Shown piece after piece: positions 44,747-59,700 of a stretch of 64,000 nt of DNA. The notes below the pieces were generated by a model. The model saw only the letters and a list, made by a program, of their open reading frames with translations, was not told where the DNA came from and did no database searches. The stretch is taken from contig NC_071331.1 of assembly GCF_010183535.1 (NCBI RefSeq), forward strand, positions 9,920,001-9,984,000. The letters are read 5' to 3'. The DNA comes from Caenorhabditis remanei (taxonomy: Eukaryota > Nematoda > Chromadorea > Rhabditida > Rhabditidae). The translations under genes and the position numbers were made by a program. Position 1 is the stretch's first letter. The number at the start of each line of letters is the position of its first letter.

Positions 44747-47700
44747 ACCCCAAATCTCGCCGACTATCCGAAGACACTCATCCAACGTGAAAACGTATGA
44801 CGCTATTCAATTCCGGGATAAATTGAGAAGAGGTTAGTCATATTTTTACTTTCATAATTATTAGTTGATTGACAAATTCCAATATGAGCGTAGTGGTAGT
44901 TGCCAATTATTTTTACCAACAATTTGAAACACAAAATTTTTCTGAAAACGTGAGAAGTTCGGTTTCAAAAGAACAGAGTTTTCGTCTTCTAAAATGATAA
45001 GTACGTCGTTGTTGTCGTTTTATTTGAGATGAAGGACCAAAAGCCACTAACAAAATCAGATCGTAATAATTTTTTAAATTTTCGTTTCGAAGTTGCAAAT
45101 GCATCATTGAATAATGAACCTATTTTTAATTTTTTTTTAACTGTCTTGAAAGTGAGTCCAAAAAGTTGCAATAGATTATTTGCAATTTGGCAGATCATAA
45201 CATTCTTTAGAACAATTTTTATATCTCCACATACTGTGAAAAAATAAAGTTTGCCCAAGGATTTTCAAAAAGAATTTTCGCGGGCAAAACACTTTAGTGC
45301 ATTTGTGAACTACAGTGTTTTGCCCGCAAAATTTTTTTTTGAGAGTCCTTGGCCTAACTTTATTTTTTTCACAGTACAAAAAATTTTAGATTTCCTTTGG
45401 AGTTTTGAGTCAATGTAAATTAATCAGAAATAGATCCTTCGCCCTCCAACAATAGTGTCGGAACAGACAATTTTTTTTTAAATTTGAAAGTTCCAGTTCC
45501 GAAATATTGTGTTCATAGTGTTTAAAGTATTAACTGGAAAAATTCGATGTTCTTCTCAAACTGCTTTTCTTGAGTATTCACTGCATACTTTCTAATATAT
45601 GTACTATTCAATATGCTATCTGCCAGAAATCAGATTAAAATGGAATATTCGAAACATTGATCCTGTTTGAACTTTTTGAATTTCTGAGCAGAATCACAGT
45701 TTCTGGACTTCATTTTCTATTACATAACTAACCAGTCGAAACAATGACTAATTTCAGTAGTATTGATTAATCGTTAAACCAATATTGTGCAACAGAATTT
45801 TATTCTGAAACGTGGAAATATATCTTTCATAGTGTTCTGTTACATAAAATACAGCTTGATGTTCTGAAATGAGACGCTCTCCCGAAGTTCCAATCAGATT
45901 TATTCTCGGAGCACAATGGATTACAATCAATTCCGGAGAAAAAAACGATTTTAAGACAAACATCTGAAACATATTCCAAATTTTTCAATTGTTTTAGAAA
46001 TCTCAGATGTTCAGGCTACATTTCACAATTTCATTGTCCATACACAATACTCATTTCAGGTATATCCCTAGAAAACATTGGTCCCCATCGTGTCTGTTTC
46101 TATCCACAACCAACACCATCTCACCGCAATCCACCAAACTCAAATCGTCCGGTTATATTCTCAAAGGTATGTTCCTTTGGAGGTGGAATTGTGTCCAATG
46201 AAATCAGTTTCTGATTGAGAGCTCACTGAAACGGAAATTAGTCCGATATTTCGACTATCTGACTTCTCCAAGATAATTTTAATTATACTCAATTAGACTT
46301 AAACTGTGTCCAATGTATTGAACTCTTCGTTAAAAAATAGCTGAATCAGATAATAATTAGATTTTTCTACTTGAGACCTTTTAATCCTATTCTGAATCTG
46401 TATCTTTTCAATTTCCAGAATCTCATCGGATCAGCATCGAAAAACATCAGCCGAAAAGTTTCCAGTTATTCGAAAATGTCAAGTTTGGCGAGAGTTGCTT
46501 GGGTTAGTAAGTCAATGATAATATTTTCTACAGAGTAGGAAATTGGGTTTCAAAAATGGGACATAGTTCCGGAAGTTTAGTGAGTGAAAAAGTTTTCAAG
46601 AGATATGAGTTATATGTGAAACAGTTAATTTTTAAAAAAACATTATTCAGCTAAACCACGTATGTATTTATAAATCGGGGTTTATGATAAACCAAACATT
46701 GAATATTGTGTTTTTTTAGCATTATAATCGTATAACTCGGTAGTTATAGTGGTTGAGGAGTAAAAGTGATTGTGAAACAGAACCTTGTTGAAAGTCACTG
46801 TTTTGCATTACAAGTTTTATTGATGACAGTATTCTCCAATATTCATTTTATACAAAATAATAAAATTAGATCACATATAAATTCAAATATGTCAATGCAC
46901 AGCAATGCTGCTGAAATAACTTGAAATTGTAGTGAAACTGAAATTTCGAAATTTTTGTTACAAATATTCCACCCGTTTTGTGATTGTTATAAATGATGTG
47001 TCGCCCAGAAAGGAGAGTTTATTTTCTTGTTGGACACCAATTGGTTTTAGAATGAACTTTTGTTAAAAAGATGGTCAAAAAGAATAACTCTACCAAAATA
47101 AGCTTGAGCTACCTTTATTTTTCCAACTAGCCGAAGTCCTGGTTCCGAGATGTTTGGCAACCTTGACGTTTAGACATCTGAAATTTCGAAACAAAACGTG
47201 AACTTTCCCGAACCACGTAAAAATTTTTGAACGTCTGGTTTCTAAACGATCAATTTCGAAACCTCTCTGTTCTGGAGCCAAAATCCTCGATGTCTTACAT
47301 AAGTCAAACCAACAGCCCAATGTCAAACGACCACACGTCTCCCCGGTCAGAATATAATATATCAGAGAAACTGGAAAGTTGAAAAATATGAATATCATTA
47401 CTTCATCATGTGTATATGTTGGTCGTTTGGACGACAGTGGGAAGCGGGGACAGAAAGAGAGAGAGAGAGTGGTTTCATTTCAAATATACAAAATATATTC
47501 AAAAACTCTCTTTCTCGTCTCTTCTATCTATATAACGTGTGAATCATACACAACCATTCTCTTTTTGATATTCTTCTCTTTTTTGTCTTTTGCCGCCTCT
47601 CTCTCTCTCTCTCTTCTCCCCCCCCGTCGCTCACTTTGTGCTGTCCGTTTTCCATTCATTCACCTCGGGTGTCCTATTGACTCACACCTGGAATTCATAT

Positions 47701-50700
47701 AGTTCATATTCGCTGAAAATTCTGTTTAAATTCGAAAAATGACGTCAAGGCGTCCTGGTTTGAGCCATTTCTTTGCAAGTTTGGATACGGACTCGGCTCT
47801 ATATGAAAGTAATTTGGTAGGTCTACGATATTTGACCTACCGTGGGGTATAGATCAAAAATTTACTTATTGAGTAACCATTTGAAACGTTATTATGGTTT
47901 GTTAAAATCAGATAATTTTCTGGATTTTCCAGCTCCGACCGTACGCAGGTGATCCGATGCATGCTGCTACGTTGCCAAGGAATTATGGTATGTCTTGGTG
48001 TTTTTCAAATTATTCAGTTTCAAATAATTGGCAGAAATAAGAGAGGAAAATTGAAGATACTTCGGTGCAGATGGACTGTGGAGAATTTTTCGTAACATGC
48101 ATAACCTGGTCTAGATGAATTAGAATCCGCCCTTCCAACAAGAGTTCTCTGTTGATGACTTGGCTGAAATCGAAACACATTTTGATTCCAGTTTTGCAAT
48201 CTTTCAGTTTTTACCAAAAAACATTTGACAATGTCCAAATCTATTACAGTTTCTTAGTTTTCTTGAATTCATACAGTTTTACAACTGAATGGTTCCTTCA
48301 GAATACCAGTTTGCTCTCCTGCAGTATGTTATTGAAGAAATACTTAAGCAAGCACTAGAATCGCTAATAATTTAACTCATACAGGTTCGTACATAACTTT
48401 CTGAAATTTCCCAAAATCGTGTAAATTGTTATTAGCTAAAACAAAAGAATTCGATTTCATGTAAATGCTGAAACAAACTTTTTTGTTTAGATTTCAGTTC
48501 ATTAGTACATCTGCCCATCAAATTTCATAATCTGGAAAAACTTACTTGGGTCGGTAAACCCATAACAACTTTAGCAAAATTTAATTGCTCAACAAGGACC
48601 ATCCTTCTGCCCAAAGTATTGAAAAAATTTATTTTACAATTTTCCAACTGTTTCCAATCTAGCATTTACAGTTTACAATGTTCTAGATTCGTTTTACGCT
48701 CAATATAAAGTCATCTTTCTCATTTTCCAGGACTCCACGACACATCGGCCACGTGGAACGACCGTATCCTCTACAACAATATGGGAGCATCTACAGTAGG
48801 ACGAGGAGGTCAAAATGGACACATTGTTCACGGTGGAAGGTGGGTGTTTTGACATCTCTTATCAGATGACTCATCTCTCTGTTTTTTTCTTATCAGTTGG
48901 GGTGGAGGAGAATGTTTCCGGGCGGGGAAGAAAGAGAGACTGTTTGGAAATAGTTTATGGTTTTTTGAACGACATGTGGACGATTGACGGACGGGGGCTA
49001 GAGGATTTCGGGGGTTCTAGGAGAATGACGTTTCTATAATAGAAAAGCTTCTGTTTCAACAATTTTATTAAGTATTCACTGATTCTTTTGAAAATCATTG
49101 CGGTGTTTTTCTGCCTCTTTGCCCTTTATAACATATGCAAGATGGTGGATTCTAAGAATTTGTGTCGAATAACAGAAAATCCCTCTTGAAAAATAAGGAT
49201 CTCGAAACTAATACGAAATGAAAAGTTACAGTTTCACCGAATTCATATTAGCATATAAAATAGACTTATACAATATGCCGTAGTTAGTCTTCAGTATCAA
49301 AAATTTATTTTTTCCAGTAGAATTTTTTTTCAGTTTTTCCAAGTTTTTATTTTCTCCTATAGTTTATGGTAATGTTGCGTTTCAAAAAAAAGTTGTTGCG
49401 ACAAAAGATGCCTGCGTGGTAATGAGAAAAAGTGTTTTCTAGATGTAACATGTTCCACTTGAAACAGTAACTGTTGCGTTCCGACAATTTGAAAAAATGT
49501 TGTTGTTTTCTATTGGTTCAAAAAGGAGCGTTCAAAAGTGTATCCAATCAAAATATGGTGCATACTGTCTTTTAATCACGAACTCTCGAAACACTTTTTG
49601 GAATGTGAAAAACGTACAGGCAGTGAAAATAAATACTGTTTCAGCAAAGTATTGTAAAGTTCTCTTCTCTAACTGTTACCATTCTGTGACACATTGGAAA
49701 TTAGAACACTTACAGTTTCTGAACCCGAATCACTCCGTCTTCTGACTTTCAACTTTCGGGCATTCCGCGCCACTATGTTCTGTATCATTTCAAGTTTATT
49801 TCCTGGTAGAGAAGTTTCACTACATTAACGATGGCAGACAACTAATATGTTGTATCTGGAACAGTTATTTTACCGAAAGTTGGTCTTCAGATGCTTGACG
49901 TAGAATATGATGCAAGAAAAGCGCATGAATCAAAATATTTTGCATTTCCTGAGTTAATCAAAAACCTCTGCAACACTTTTTTCTTGAAAATTGAAAAAAA
50001 CGGACCGTAAAAATGAGTTCTGTCTCATTGAAGTTTAGAAAGATTTCCTGTTCCTATGTTGCAGTTTATCGAGGATTCTGAGAATTTTAGTTATCATTCT
50101 ACCAAATCAGACGAATTCTTTCAAAAAATGAAAAACTTACAGTTTCTAGTTTCAGAAATATAAATTTTACTTTTTGCAGTTCTCAGTTCTCTTTTCCCAT
50201 TTTTTCGCCGCGCATAACACATAATATATTAATGTATTCAATATATATTGCGTATGCTCCAAACAATGATAACACTGTCTCCCCTCCCTATTGTTGTAAG
50301 ATAAAAGAAGAAGAAGAAGAGGGCATGCGAACGGAGAAAAATGTGTAGAAGAGAAGGAGAAATGGTGATGCATAACCATCATGGTAAATAGAGAAAATAC
50401 GCGAGAGAGAGATGGGAACATGAAGAAGAACATGCGAGATACATTTATTTGAATTATTGTTCTCTTCTCTCATGAGCTGTGTTCTATTTCTCGAGATTTA
50501 ATGTATTTGTAGTGTTTCAGCAACTTTATCTATTTTCTGAAATGGGAAGAATTGTTTGTGCGTTTGACCTAATACAAATGTTAGTGATCAAAATATCACC
50601 AAATTTGCGTTTTCTCGTCGTTTTCGAAAATTGCGCTAAAAATCACAATTTTTTCTTTCATTTTTCTTGAAAACCAGGTCTCGAGAGCAGAAACAGAATA

Positions 50701-53700
50701 TATAAACAGCGTTTTCTAAGCTTTTCAATTTTATAAGTCTCATCCCATAATTCAAAACTGATTTCATTATTTTCCTTAGTGAGTAGGTGTAAATGTAGGA
50801 ATTTTTCTCTGACATTCAATTTTGAAAATCTAATGTAGTGCGCAGTAGTCGGTATCATTCTAGACTAAAATCATCAAAAAACCTGGAGAACTAAAAGACA
50901 AAAATGAAACTGCAGTTTTGAAAAAAAGACGGCAACACAGAGCTAGCTGGGAAAGTATTGTTACTATTTCTACCACTTTTTGATACACGGGCAACTTTAG
51001 ATATTGTACTTCTGAAACTCCGAAACGGTCCCTCCGATAAAATTGTTCTGTTTTAGTAATTTGACTTTGCCATGCCTGCTTCTCCGCCTTATTCACAAAT
51101 GAAAAGTAAAGTAAAAAAGAAATTTGCAGACACTTCGCGTCGCTGGAAAAGTCGAAAGCTCAACGATACTCCCGCAGTGAGTATCATCTAATGGACAATA
51201 ATAACGAGTTCACGGATTATGACACGATTCAGAGACAGGTATGTATCACCCCAACATTTTTTTTAATACAATTGTGTCCCATCGCAGACTTCTTAACGGT
51301 TTCTTACTAGGATCAAAACGAGAAATTATCTGCATGAAACAGTTTGTTTGCCATATTATGAATTTTTCTAGTCTTCCGTTGATTCGGATAAAACCCATTT
51401 TTCTGCAACTGAGTAGATTCAAAAATATCTGTTGTCATCAATTCTACAAATTACATTTTAGTAGAAGTTTTAGTAGAAAACTCTTCGCATTATTTTGAAA
51501 CCGAGTATTCCTGGGTTCGAAAACAAATATTCAATCTAAAATAATCGGTTTCGAAGTGTTCATATTAGTAGAACCAGTGGGTGATTTGTATTCCAGGTCT
51601 TTTCTCAGTTGCAAAACTTTGATTTTCTGTCAATGGATGAATTCTGTTGTAGCATGGAATTGCGGTACTGTACCCAGAAAGAACTTTCAGTTGAGAAAGA
51701 CGCTTGAAACATTTTCATGGTTGAACTGTGGAAATTCTAAACAAGAGTGAGATAACCTTTTTGAAGCAATAAAATTTGGACTCATTAATAGCTAAATTAA
51801 CTTTCCGGTATTTTCAAAACTTTAAGAAACCGAAACATTTATCCACTTCCTTGATAAAAATAGCATCTCATAACCCTTCTGCAAACAATGAGATCCCTTT
51901 TTAGGGTTCTTTGTGCCACCTGTCTTCCAATTATACTAATTAAATCCAACAAATGTTAATAATTAATTTTCAAAACTTTCCTAATTCATTAAATTGATTT
52001 CACTAAAAAAGTTACAATGTTCCTATTGACGACGAAGTAGTCAAAAAAGTTTACAGTTTCTCAAAATCCGTAATGTCATGAGCTTGTGTACTGCACATTA
52101 TTTGCCGATCAATCCACGAAGCCTATTATCTCCGTTTTCATTTCCCCCATGACAAACACCGAAACCGCTACTCGAAACCAGCGTGCAAATAGATGTAAAC
52201 CTCCCGATTATTCTTCTCACCTATCATTACCCACCCCCCTTTTACGGTCCACATACGGTCATGAGGCCAAAAAGGAAGACACCTCATGCACACACACATA
52301 TAAACCACCTGTCCTTCTCTTCTCGTTTCACCCTTCCGACCATTATTCGTCCCTCTTTTTATTGATCGTCAAATGCACCAATGCGTACAAACACAGAGAG
52401 AGGGAAGACAGTTCTTCCATGAGCGGGGGGTCCCCCTTTTATAAAGAACAACAAGGTCACCCCTCTCTCTCCTCCAATTTACCCTTTTGTGGTGGGTATT
52501 CATTGCAGTTGACAGTTCAAATGTGACACTTCTTCTGTTCGTTTTCAAAAGAATGAGGAGTGGTTTTTTCTCTTTTTCTTCCCTTTTTTGCGGTTTCAAA
52601 TTGTCCATAGTTTATGAGTGTTCGTGGAGTCATTGGTATTTGGTCGTAGTGTGAATTTATAAAAAATATCAAAAGTAGCACGGATTGTTCGCAAAGTAAT
52701 CATATTGCTTAGCCACATGTACATGAACATTTCCACAGTTTCAGAAACAGTGTTTCAGTAGAAAATTTAAAAAATATTTAGTCGGGCTTGGCTATTTTCC
52801 TGTTTATTTATAGGATTCCGTTCTTTTATCCTGCAAAGATGTCAAATTAAATGAAAATAGCAGACTTGTGAAATTCCGGGTCGGCTCGGATTTAAATTTT
52901 TGAGCTTTTTTTGAAACATTTTTTTTACAAAAATCTATTTTCTGAAATGTTTTCATATTTTTTCTCAAGTACATTCCTCAAAAACCTTTGAAAACTACAA
53001 AATATCGCTCTTACATTTTTTAATCGGATAATCTTCGAAAAAAAATTTTGCTAGAGTAGTGACAGTCAAGCTGGTACTAATTTTCCTATGTCGAGTTTAT
53101 GTTAATTCTGCAAGGAAACAGCATTTCTTATTAGATTTCTCAAATCACCTCGTTGAGGAGTCACGATTTTTTTATCAAATATCCGGGTTAAAGGAGGACT
53201 GAAGTCATATTTTTTTATTTCAGATTCTGATACTTCAGAAAATTCTGAACAACTTTCATCATTGGAGTATGTGCTAAAAATCGCTCTAAATGCCCTAAAT
53301 TCACGTTTTCCCGGCTCAAAAAGAGCCTAGATGGAAGAGTTTTCCCACGCGAATTTTCGCCCCCGTGTAGTCCTCTCGGACAAAAATATTTCTTTTTCTA
53401 TCTCGATTTTTCGTTTTCTTGCTTTTTTCGAGAAATTTTCGTGTTTCTTTCAATTTATATCGTAAAAAAGAAGAAAAAACACGAAAATTTGTTGAAAAAT
53501 GCAAGAAAACGAAAAATCGAGAAATAAAAAGAATTAATTTTGTCCGAGAGGACTACACGGGGGCGAAAATTCGCGTGGGAAAACTCTTCCATCTAGGCTC
53601 CTTTTGAGCCGGGAAAACGTGAATTTAGGGCATTTAGAGCGATTTTTAGCACATACTCCAATGATGAAAGTTGTTCAGAATTTTCTGAAGTATCAGAATC

Positions 53701-56700
53701 TGAAATAAAAAAATATGACTTCAGTCCTCCTTTAAGTATCTTAAGATGTTGAAAGATTAAAGCGACAATCAAATGAAATTGAATGGTAAGAAGTTTTCCA
53801 TTGTTTCCGAAACAGATTTTTTTGCGGAAAACTATCTGTTAGTTTTGATCAAAGGTGGAAACTTGAATTGATTTTCTTCGGTTTTAGGTACAATCGACTC
53901 ATCTCCTAATCAAGTTCTATCAAAAATTAATTTAAAACCAGAAACTGTAAATTTTTACATCACGGCTTACTCTGTGAATTTATACTGTTTTTTTGACTTG
54001 ATATTATATCAAACAATATTTTTTCTTATTAATCATCTCAATTTTGTCTGGTCATCACTCTCATTTTAGTATTTTTAGCAAATATTTTTGATGCTGAAAG
54101 ATCTATGTATAATGTCTCATTTGTTTTACAATTATAACTTTGCACACAATCGTCCTTTTGTAACAACAATTTTTCAATTCCTGTTTCAAATTACGCATTT
54201 CAGGGAAACTCTATTGAGTTTTGGTAGTTCCAGGTTTTTTTTCTCTAAAACGAAAAATGTAATGAAAAAAAGTAACTGATTTCTGGTTCTGATAGAAATT
54301 TTGGTGGTAGACATAATACTTGATAATGTCTTTAACTCTTGTTGTTCATGTTGATACGTACGTCGAGGGATACTGTACAGATTGAGTACCGGGATTTTTG
54401 TACCCAACTTGAAAAATTTTGAAAAGTGGTGCAGCGCTTTTTTTGTATGTTCCCATTGGAATTGGAACAAGAAGATAATTTGTGTCACAAATTTGGAACA
54501 GTGGAAAAACATTCGGATTTGAAAAAAATTATAAACCGAGATAATTACATTAATTCTACTTAGAGTTAGGTATCAAGAGCATATTTTACAGTTTTTTTTT
54601 GCTATCACCGTCAGTTCTTATTGAAAATGTATGTTTCAAAAGGTTGTCATAAGAAAATCGACATTAAACATTTATTCCATTGTTCTCTGCCATAGTTTCG
54701 ACGTATCGACAAGGTGCAATAATTTTCGGGCACGACATTGAAAATTTTGCTTTTTTAAATATATGTCGGTTTCAGAACATTTGTAAGAGATTCTCAGTTT
54801 TTCCTCGTAGTTCATAATACCAGTCTTTTTGAAATCTCACCTTGCTATAATCTCAACCTCTACCTCCTCCTCCAAGAAAACCCACCAGTGATATTAGCAG
54901 AGCAATTTCGTTACAACTGCGCCCCACCGCAAACGAGAGAGTATCGGCGAGAGACGCAGAGTTTTTTCTGGCGCGAAGCAGATTTTTACCATTTTTGATC
55001 TATTTTCACAAGTTTTAATTAGAAATTTGCCAATTTCAGAGTGAAAAATATGCAAAAATAGATCAAAAATGGTGAAAATCTGTTTCGCGCCAGAAAAACT
55101 CTGCGTCTCTCGCCAATACTCTCTCGTTTGCGGTAGGGCGCAGTTGTAAAAAGGCGTGGGCCGCTAATATCTATTTTGTAAAATATTCCATTCTTCCTCT
55201 CCCCCTTCTTTTATTACAATTCAACCTCCATTCCAAATCACGTTGTCTCTTTCCTTTTCATCAGATTCCTCCTCCCTTTTTTACATTTTTTCATCGTTAT
55301 CTTCGCATCATTAAATGTGTTTAAACCACTTTTTGTAACCGCCCTCCCCCCGATCGTCTTCTAGTTTTAACAACTATTTTTTGCGGTTTTTCGAGGTATA
55401 GAAGTTTTGGATTCTTGGGGGAAATATCTGATTTCATGTTGTTTTTTATTTGGTAATTGAAGTTCATTTTAACACATTTATGCACTGCTTAAAAATTTTA
55501 GAAGTTTCTTAACGTCTATTGACGTATGTTCTCGGCTACTTCCTGCAACAGTTACGCAGCATTTACAGCTTTTGCAACAGTTACGCGACAAGATTGCAAC
55601 AGTTCCACAGCAGTTAGGAAAAATCAGAACATATGCAACAGTTACACAGCTTTCACGTCGCTGCGACTGATGGTTCCCTTGTTTTTGGGGCATGCACCAG
55701 TTGTGCAACAATCTCACAACAGTCGCGCAGCAACTGTATATTCGCTCCAATGCAAATTGGAGTTTGGCTGCATTTTTCCATTTTTTCCAATGATTATTTA
55801 TTGTCTATTTGACAAGTTTTATCATTTTCCCGACTTATTTTTACTCTATTTTTTGAAAATATTATTTTTCAGAAGAAGAATGTCTCTGGATGGCAGAAAC
55901 GATTCAGAGAGAGCAGCTGATCGACATAATTCGCCTATTCGATAAAAAACTTGGACTTTTGAAGCGTTTTCAGTAAGAGATGATATAAAAATGTGAGTTG
56001 TTTCCAACCGAATTTCATTGAAACATTCTTTTTCAGTTCTAGAGTCGATGAGCTTGGGGCACCGGACGTCTACAGATAGTAGGAACTTGGAAACTTCATC
56101 GACTGTCGGTCAACATGGAATTTCAATGACATTTCTAAGTTTTTGTTTTTGCTTTTATTTCTTTAAATTTTATATTCTTAAAATAAATATTAATTATTAT
56201 TTCTGTTATTCTGTTCACAAATTAAATATACTGATTAGAAACGAGAAGTAATGAGCGCATGCAGCACGCCGGCAGCACTGATGCAACAACTGTGCAGCAT
56301 TCATGCAACACTTGCGCGCCTCTGACGCAGCAGGAGTAAACTCTACGAATAACTGCTGCGTTAGTGCTGCACAACTGTAGCGGAAAGTAGCCGAGTTGGT
56401 TAACTGAAATTTTGTTGAGATGGGCGTTCCAGATAGCTTTAACTCATGTTAATCACAGTGCAAGATCCAAATCGGTTTAAACTATAATTTTGCAAATTTG
56501 TATCTAATTTGTGAAGCGGGCAGTCAATTTTGTGACAAAAATAGAATTTCATAAAACCTTATGGTCTCTTTAATTTTTTTCGGTAGCAAAAATTTTCTAA
56601 ACGAACTTACTGTTCTTACAACTTTATAAATGTGTTCTGGTTTTGTATAACTTCAATGACTGTTAAAATGAAGGTGGCATTTGTGATGAATATTCAGTTC

Positions 56701-59700
56701 TCTTCGACAAAAAGTATTGAGCACAAATATATTTTCCAGCGTGTTGTTAAGTTTTTCCACGATAAATTTTTTCTTGGTTCCCCTAATCTTTTTCTAATTA
56801 TTTGAGAGTATGAGTTTTAGTTAGTCGACTTTCGCCAGTATTTTTTCGTAACAGTTTCCAATGCCTGTCAACCAGTATTAGACAGAAACAATGCATATGA
56901 AAATGTTTTTGATTTTTGTGACTCCTGAAAATTTATTTGGTGTTTGTAGCCAATTATTTGATCCATAATAGCTTTGAACTGTAAAAATTCGCAAAAACAA
57001 TTTAAGCATCTGTTTGAAGTGCGTATCGTGATTAACTGTTAAAATATTTCTTATGGACTGACTGAAACATTACCTCAATTTTCGACATTGTTTTCTAATT
57101 TTAGTACATAGCATTAATTGATTAGTCGGCATCAGGATTAATAATGAGTATCCAATCGTTCAAAACTGTTTAACTTGAATCAAATATTTTTTAGTTAAAC
57201 ACTTCCGAAGGAAAATTTTTCTGCTTCACCTATTTATAAAATATCTCGATTATTATCAGTAATGATTCTTTGGTCCCTTTTATGTCCAACCCTGATTATT
57301 TCAGCTTTCAAAATTTTGCCGTTTCTGATAATTCCAAAATCAGCAAATTGAATTTGGTTACAATTTTACTTTAATATGAGTAAAAATACCAAGTTTCCCA
57401 GAAAACTTTTTTCTGATCTTTTTGGACAGTTACGAAGGTCACTAATCAGATTACATCTCCTCTCAAATGGACTTTCTCTCTCTCTCTTTCCCCCAGCAAA
57501 AAAGTTCAATCCAATCTAAACTGGTCGTTTCTCTCTCTGGTCTTCTTCCAAGTGTTTCTATGTCTCATGTCTCTGAGATTTCTTCTTTTCCCTTCAGACC
57601 TGTGTTCCTTTTTTCTTAATAAGGCCCTTTAACCAACACATCAAATCGCTCGTTTCTCTCACTTTCTAGTCGTTTTCATCGATTCCGAAGAAGGAGGCTT
57701 TTCCCTTCTTCTCTCTTAGATTCCTTTTGTTTGGATTTTAGAGATTTAAATTTTCAGGTAGATGAAGCATTATTTTGTTGAAGTTTCAAATATATTTTTA
57801 ATAGGTGAAACAGAAGCTTCTTATTTTCGAACGAAATCGTCATCATGAAATCTGAATTCTTGTTCCATGGTGATGAATTAAATATGTACACATTTTCAGT
57901 TTCTATCTATCTAAGGTTTCAATTTTTTCGAAATTACTGTGTCGATGACGTTCACAACATATTCTGATTATCTAGTTTTCCTGTATATTGAATATTTGCT
58001 TAATCTCGAAACTTCATTGCTTCAAAAAACTTAATTACTCGAAACAGTAGATTTCGGTTTCATAACGGCAGTTTCTGTTAAGTTTTAAAATTCAAGCAGT
58101 TATTCATAAAATTTTAATGGTACTTAATAAATAAATTTTTGCTAATGCCATCTGCCCAAGTTGACCAATTTGTGTGTATCACAAATAAGGGTTGCCTGAA
58201 GATAAGAACGATTAGGTTTTCAATTTTGAATTATGTCAAAGCTTAACGATCAGATATTATATCTCTTACGCGAAAATCCTCGAAGTTTCTGATTACAGAA
58301 ATTTTCGCACAACCGTAATTACCGTAATTAACCCCCCCCCCCCCTGAAAAAGGAATTCTCGGTTTGAGTTTGATATCTCACTAGATCGGCAAGAAACATA
58401 ATCAAGACAGCATTTTCATTGAATCTCATTTTAAGTACCTGAAACAGTAGCTGTGTTTTTTTAAAAATAATGTAGACTCACCGTCAGAGTAATTAGAAGT
58501 TTACCAGAATCGCCATCTTCTGTATACATGTACTTTCTTAAGCTTCTTCAAGTTTTCACTATCATCATCATCATCTTTTTTCTCTTTCCTCTCCGATCAT
58601 CATTATAATTGAAAACCAACAATTTTCTATCTCCTCTCCCCCTCTTTCCTATCTTTTTTATCTAGATTTCCATTTCGATTCCAATTGTCGTATGCCAATT
58701 TGCAGTCAAGCTTGATTAGCATTCCAGTATATTCTGTTCGGATACTATGACTCCAATTTCTGGATTGAGAAAAATCCGAAATTGTTAATTTTTCAAAGTC
58801 AATAAAAACGGTAAAATTTGCTAGTTGAGGCGATTAATGATGGAAGCAGTGCGATTCAGAAAAAGTAGTGCGATTCAGAAAAAATGGTTTTTGAAACTGA
58901 TTTATTTCATAGATGAGCAAAGTTGTTTTTCTATTTTGCCACTGTTTCAAAATCTTTATTTTTCTCTATCTGTACAGAATTTTGGTGCTTGCTTTGCCCT
59001 ATATAATTGAGGCAAAACATTTCATACAACTGCGCTCTACCGTAACTGAGAAGAATTAGAAAATTGGAAAAAGAAAGTCTTTGTAAGTGAAGAAGTCAGT
59101 TTTAATACAAGATTAAACTGGAGATCGAATAATTTTTGAGACTGCAGTCATTGTGATCAGTATGAAACAGTGTTTTTAAATATGAGTATGCTTGAATAAG
59201 GAACGGAATTTTCTGTTCCATGAACTTGTGATTTTTCATCATTTTGAACAGTTATTGTTAGTATTAACATAAAACATACCAACTACAGACCATCCATGCC
59301 GTTTCACTCAAAGTTCCCCCTTTATCACAAAACAGATGTTTTCCAAAGCTCTGTCTTATGACGTGGGAGGAGCCCCGAGGAAAATGAGCGGTGCTTTTTT
59401 TGTTTGCTTACCGTTTCAGGGGTTTGTGCTCTGTCACTCCCAAGAAAAATGGTTCCTACTGTCGAAAAAATAAAGTTTCGACAAGGATTTTCAAAAAAAA
59501 TTTCGCAGAAACGCGCGAGCGCATGAAGTTCTGGGCGGAGCTTAAACTGCAAGCTTAAATAAGCGGCGCGTTTCTTATTCCAGTTGTTTTTTCCAAATTA
59601 AGAACCGCGCCGCTTGCAGTTTAAACTCCGCCCAGAACTTTATGCGCTTGCGCGTTTCAGCGCGCGAAATTTTTTTTGAAAATCCTTGTCGAAACTTTAT

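Noticed and set aside
52086..52526. 146-codon frame in the long intron
   Set aside because: Biased by CT- and CA-rich DNA, no recognisable motif, no splice context, and located inside an intron with matching phases on both sides.
53316..53607. Two nearly identical 62-codon frames on opposite strands
   Set aside because: They are the two halves of the TTAA palindrome read in mirror image.
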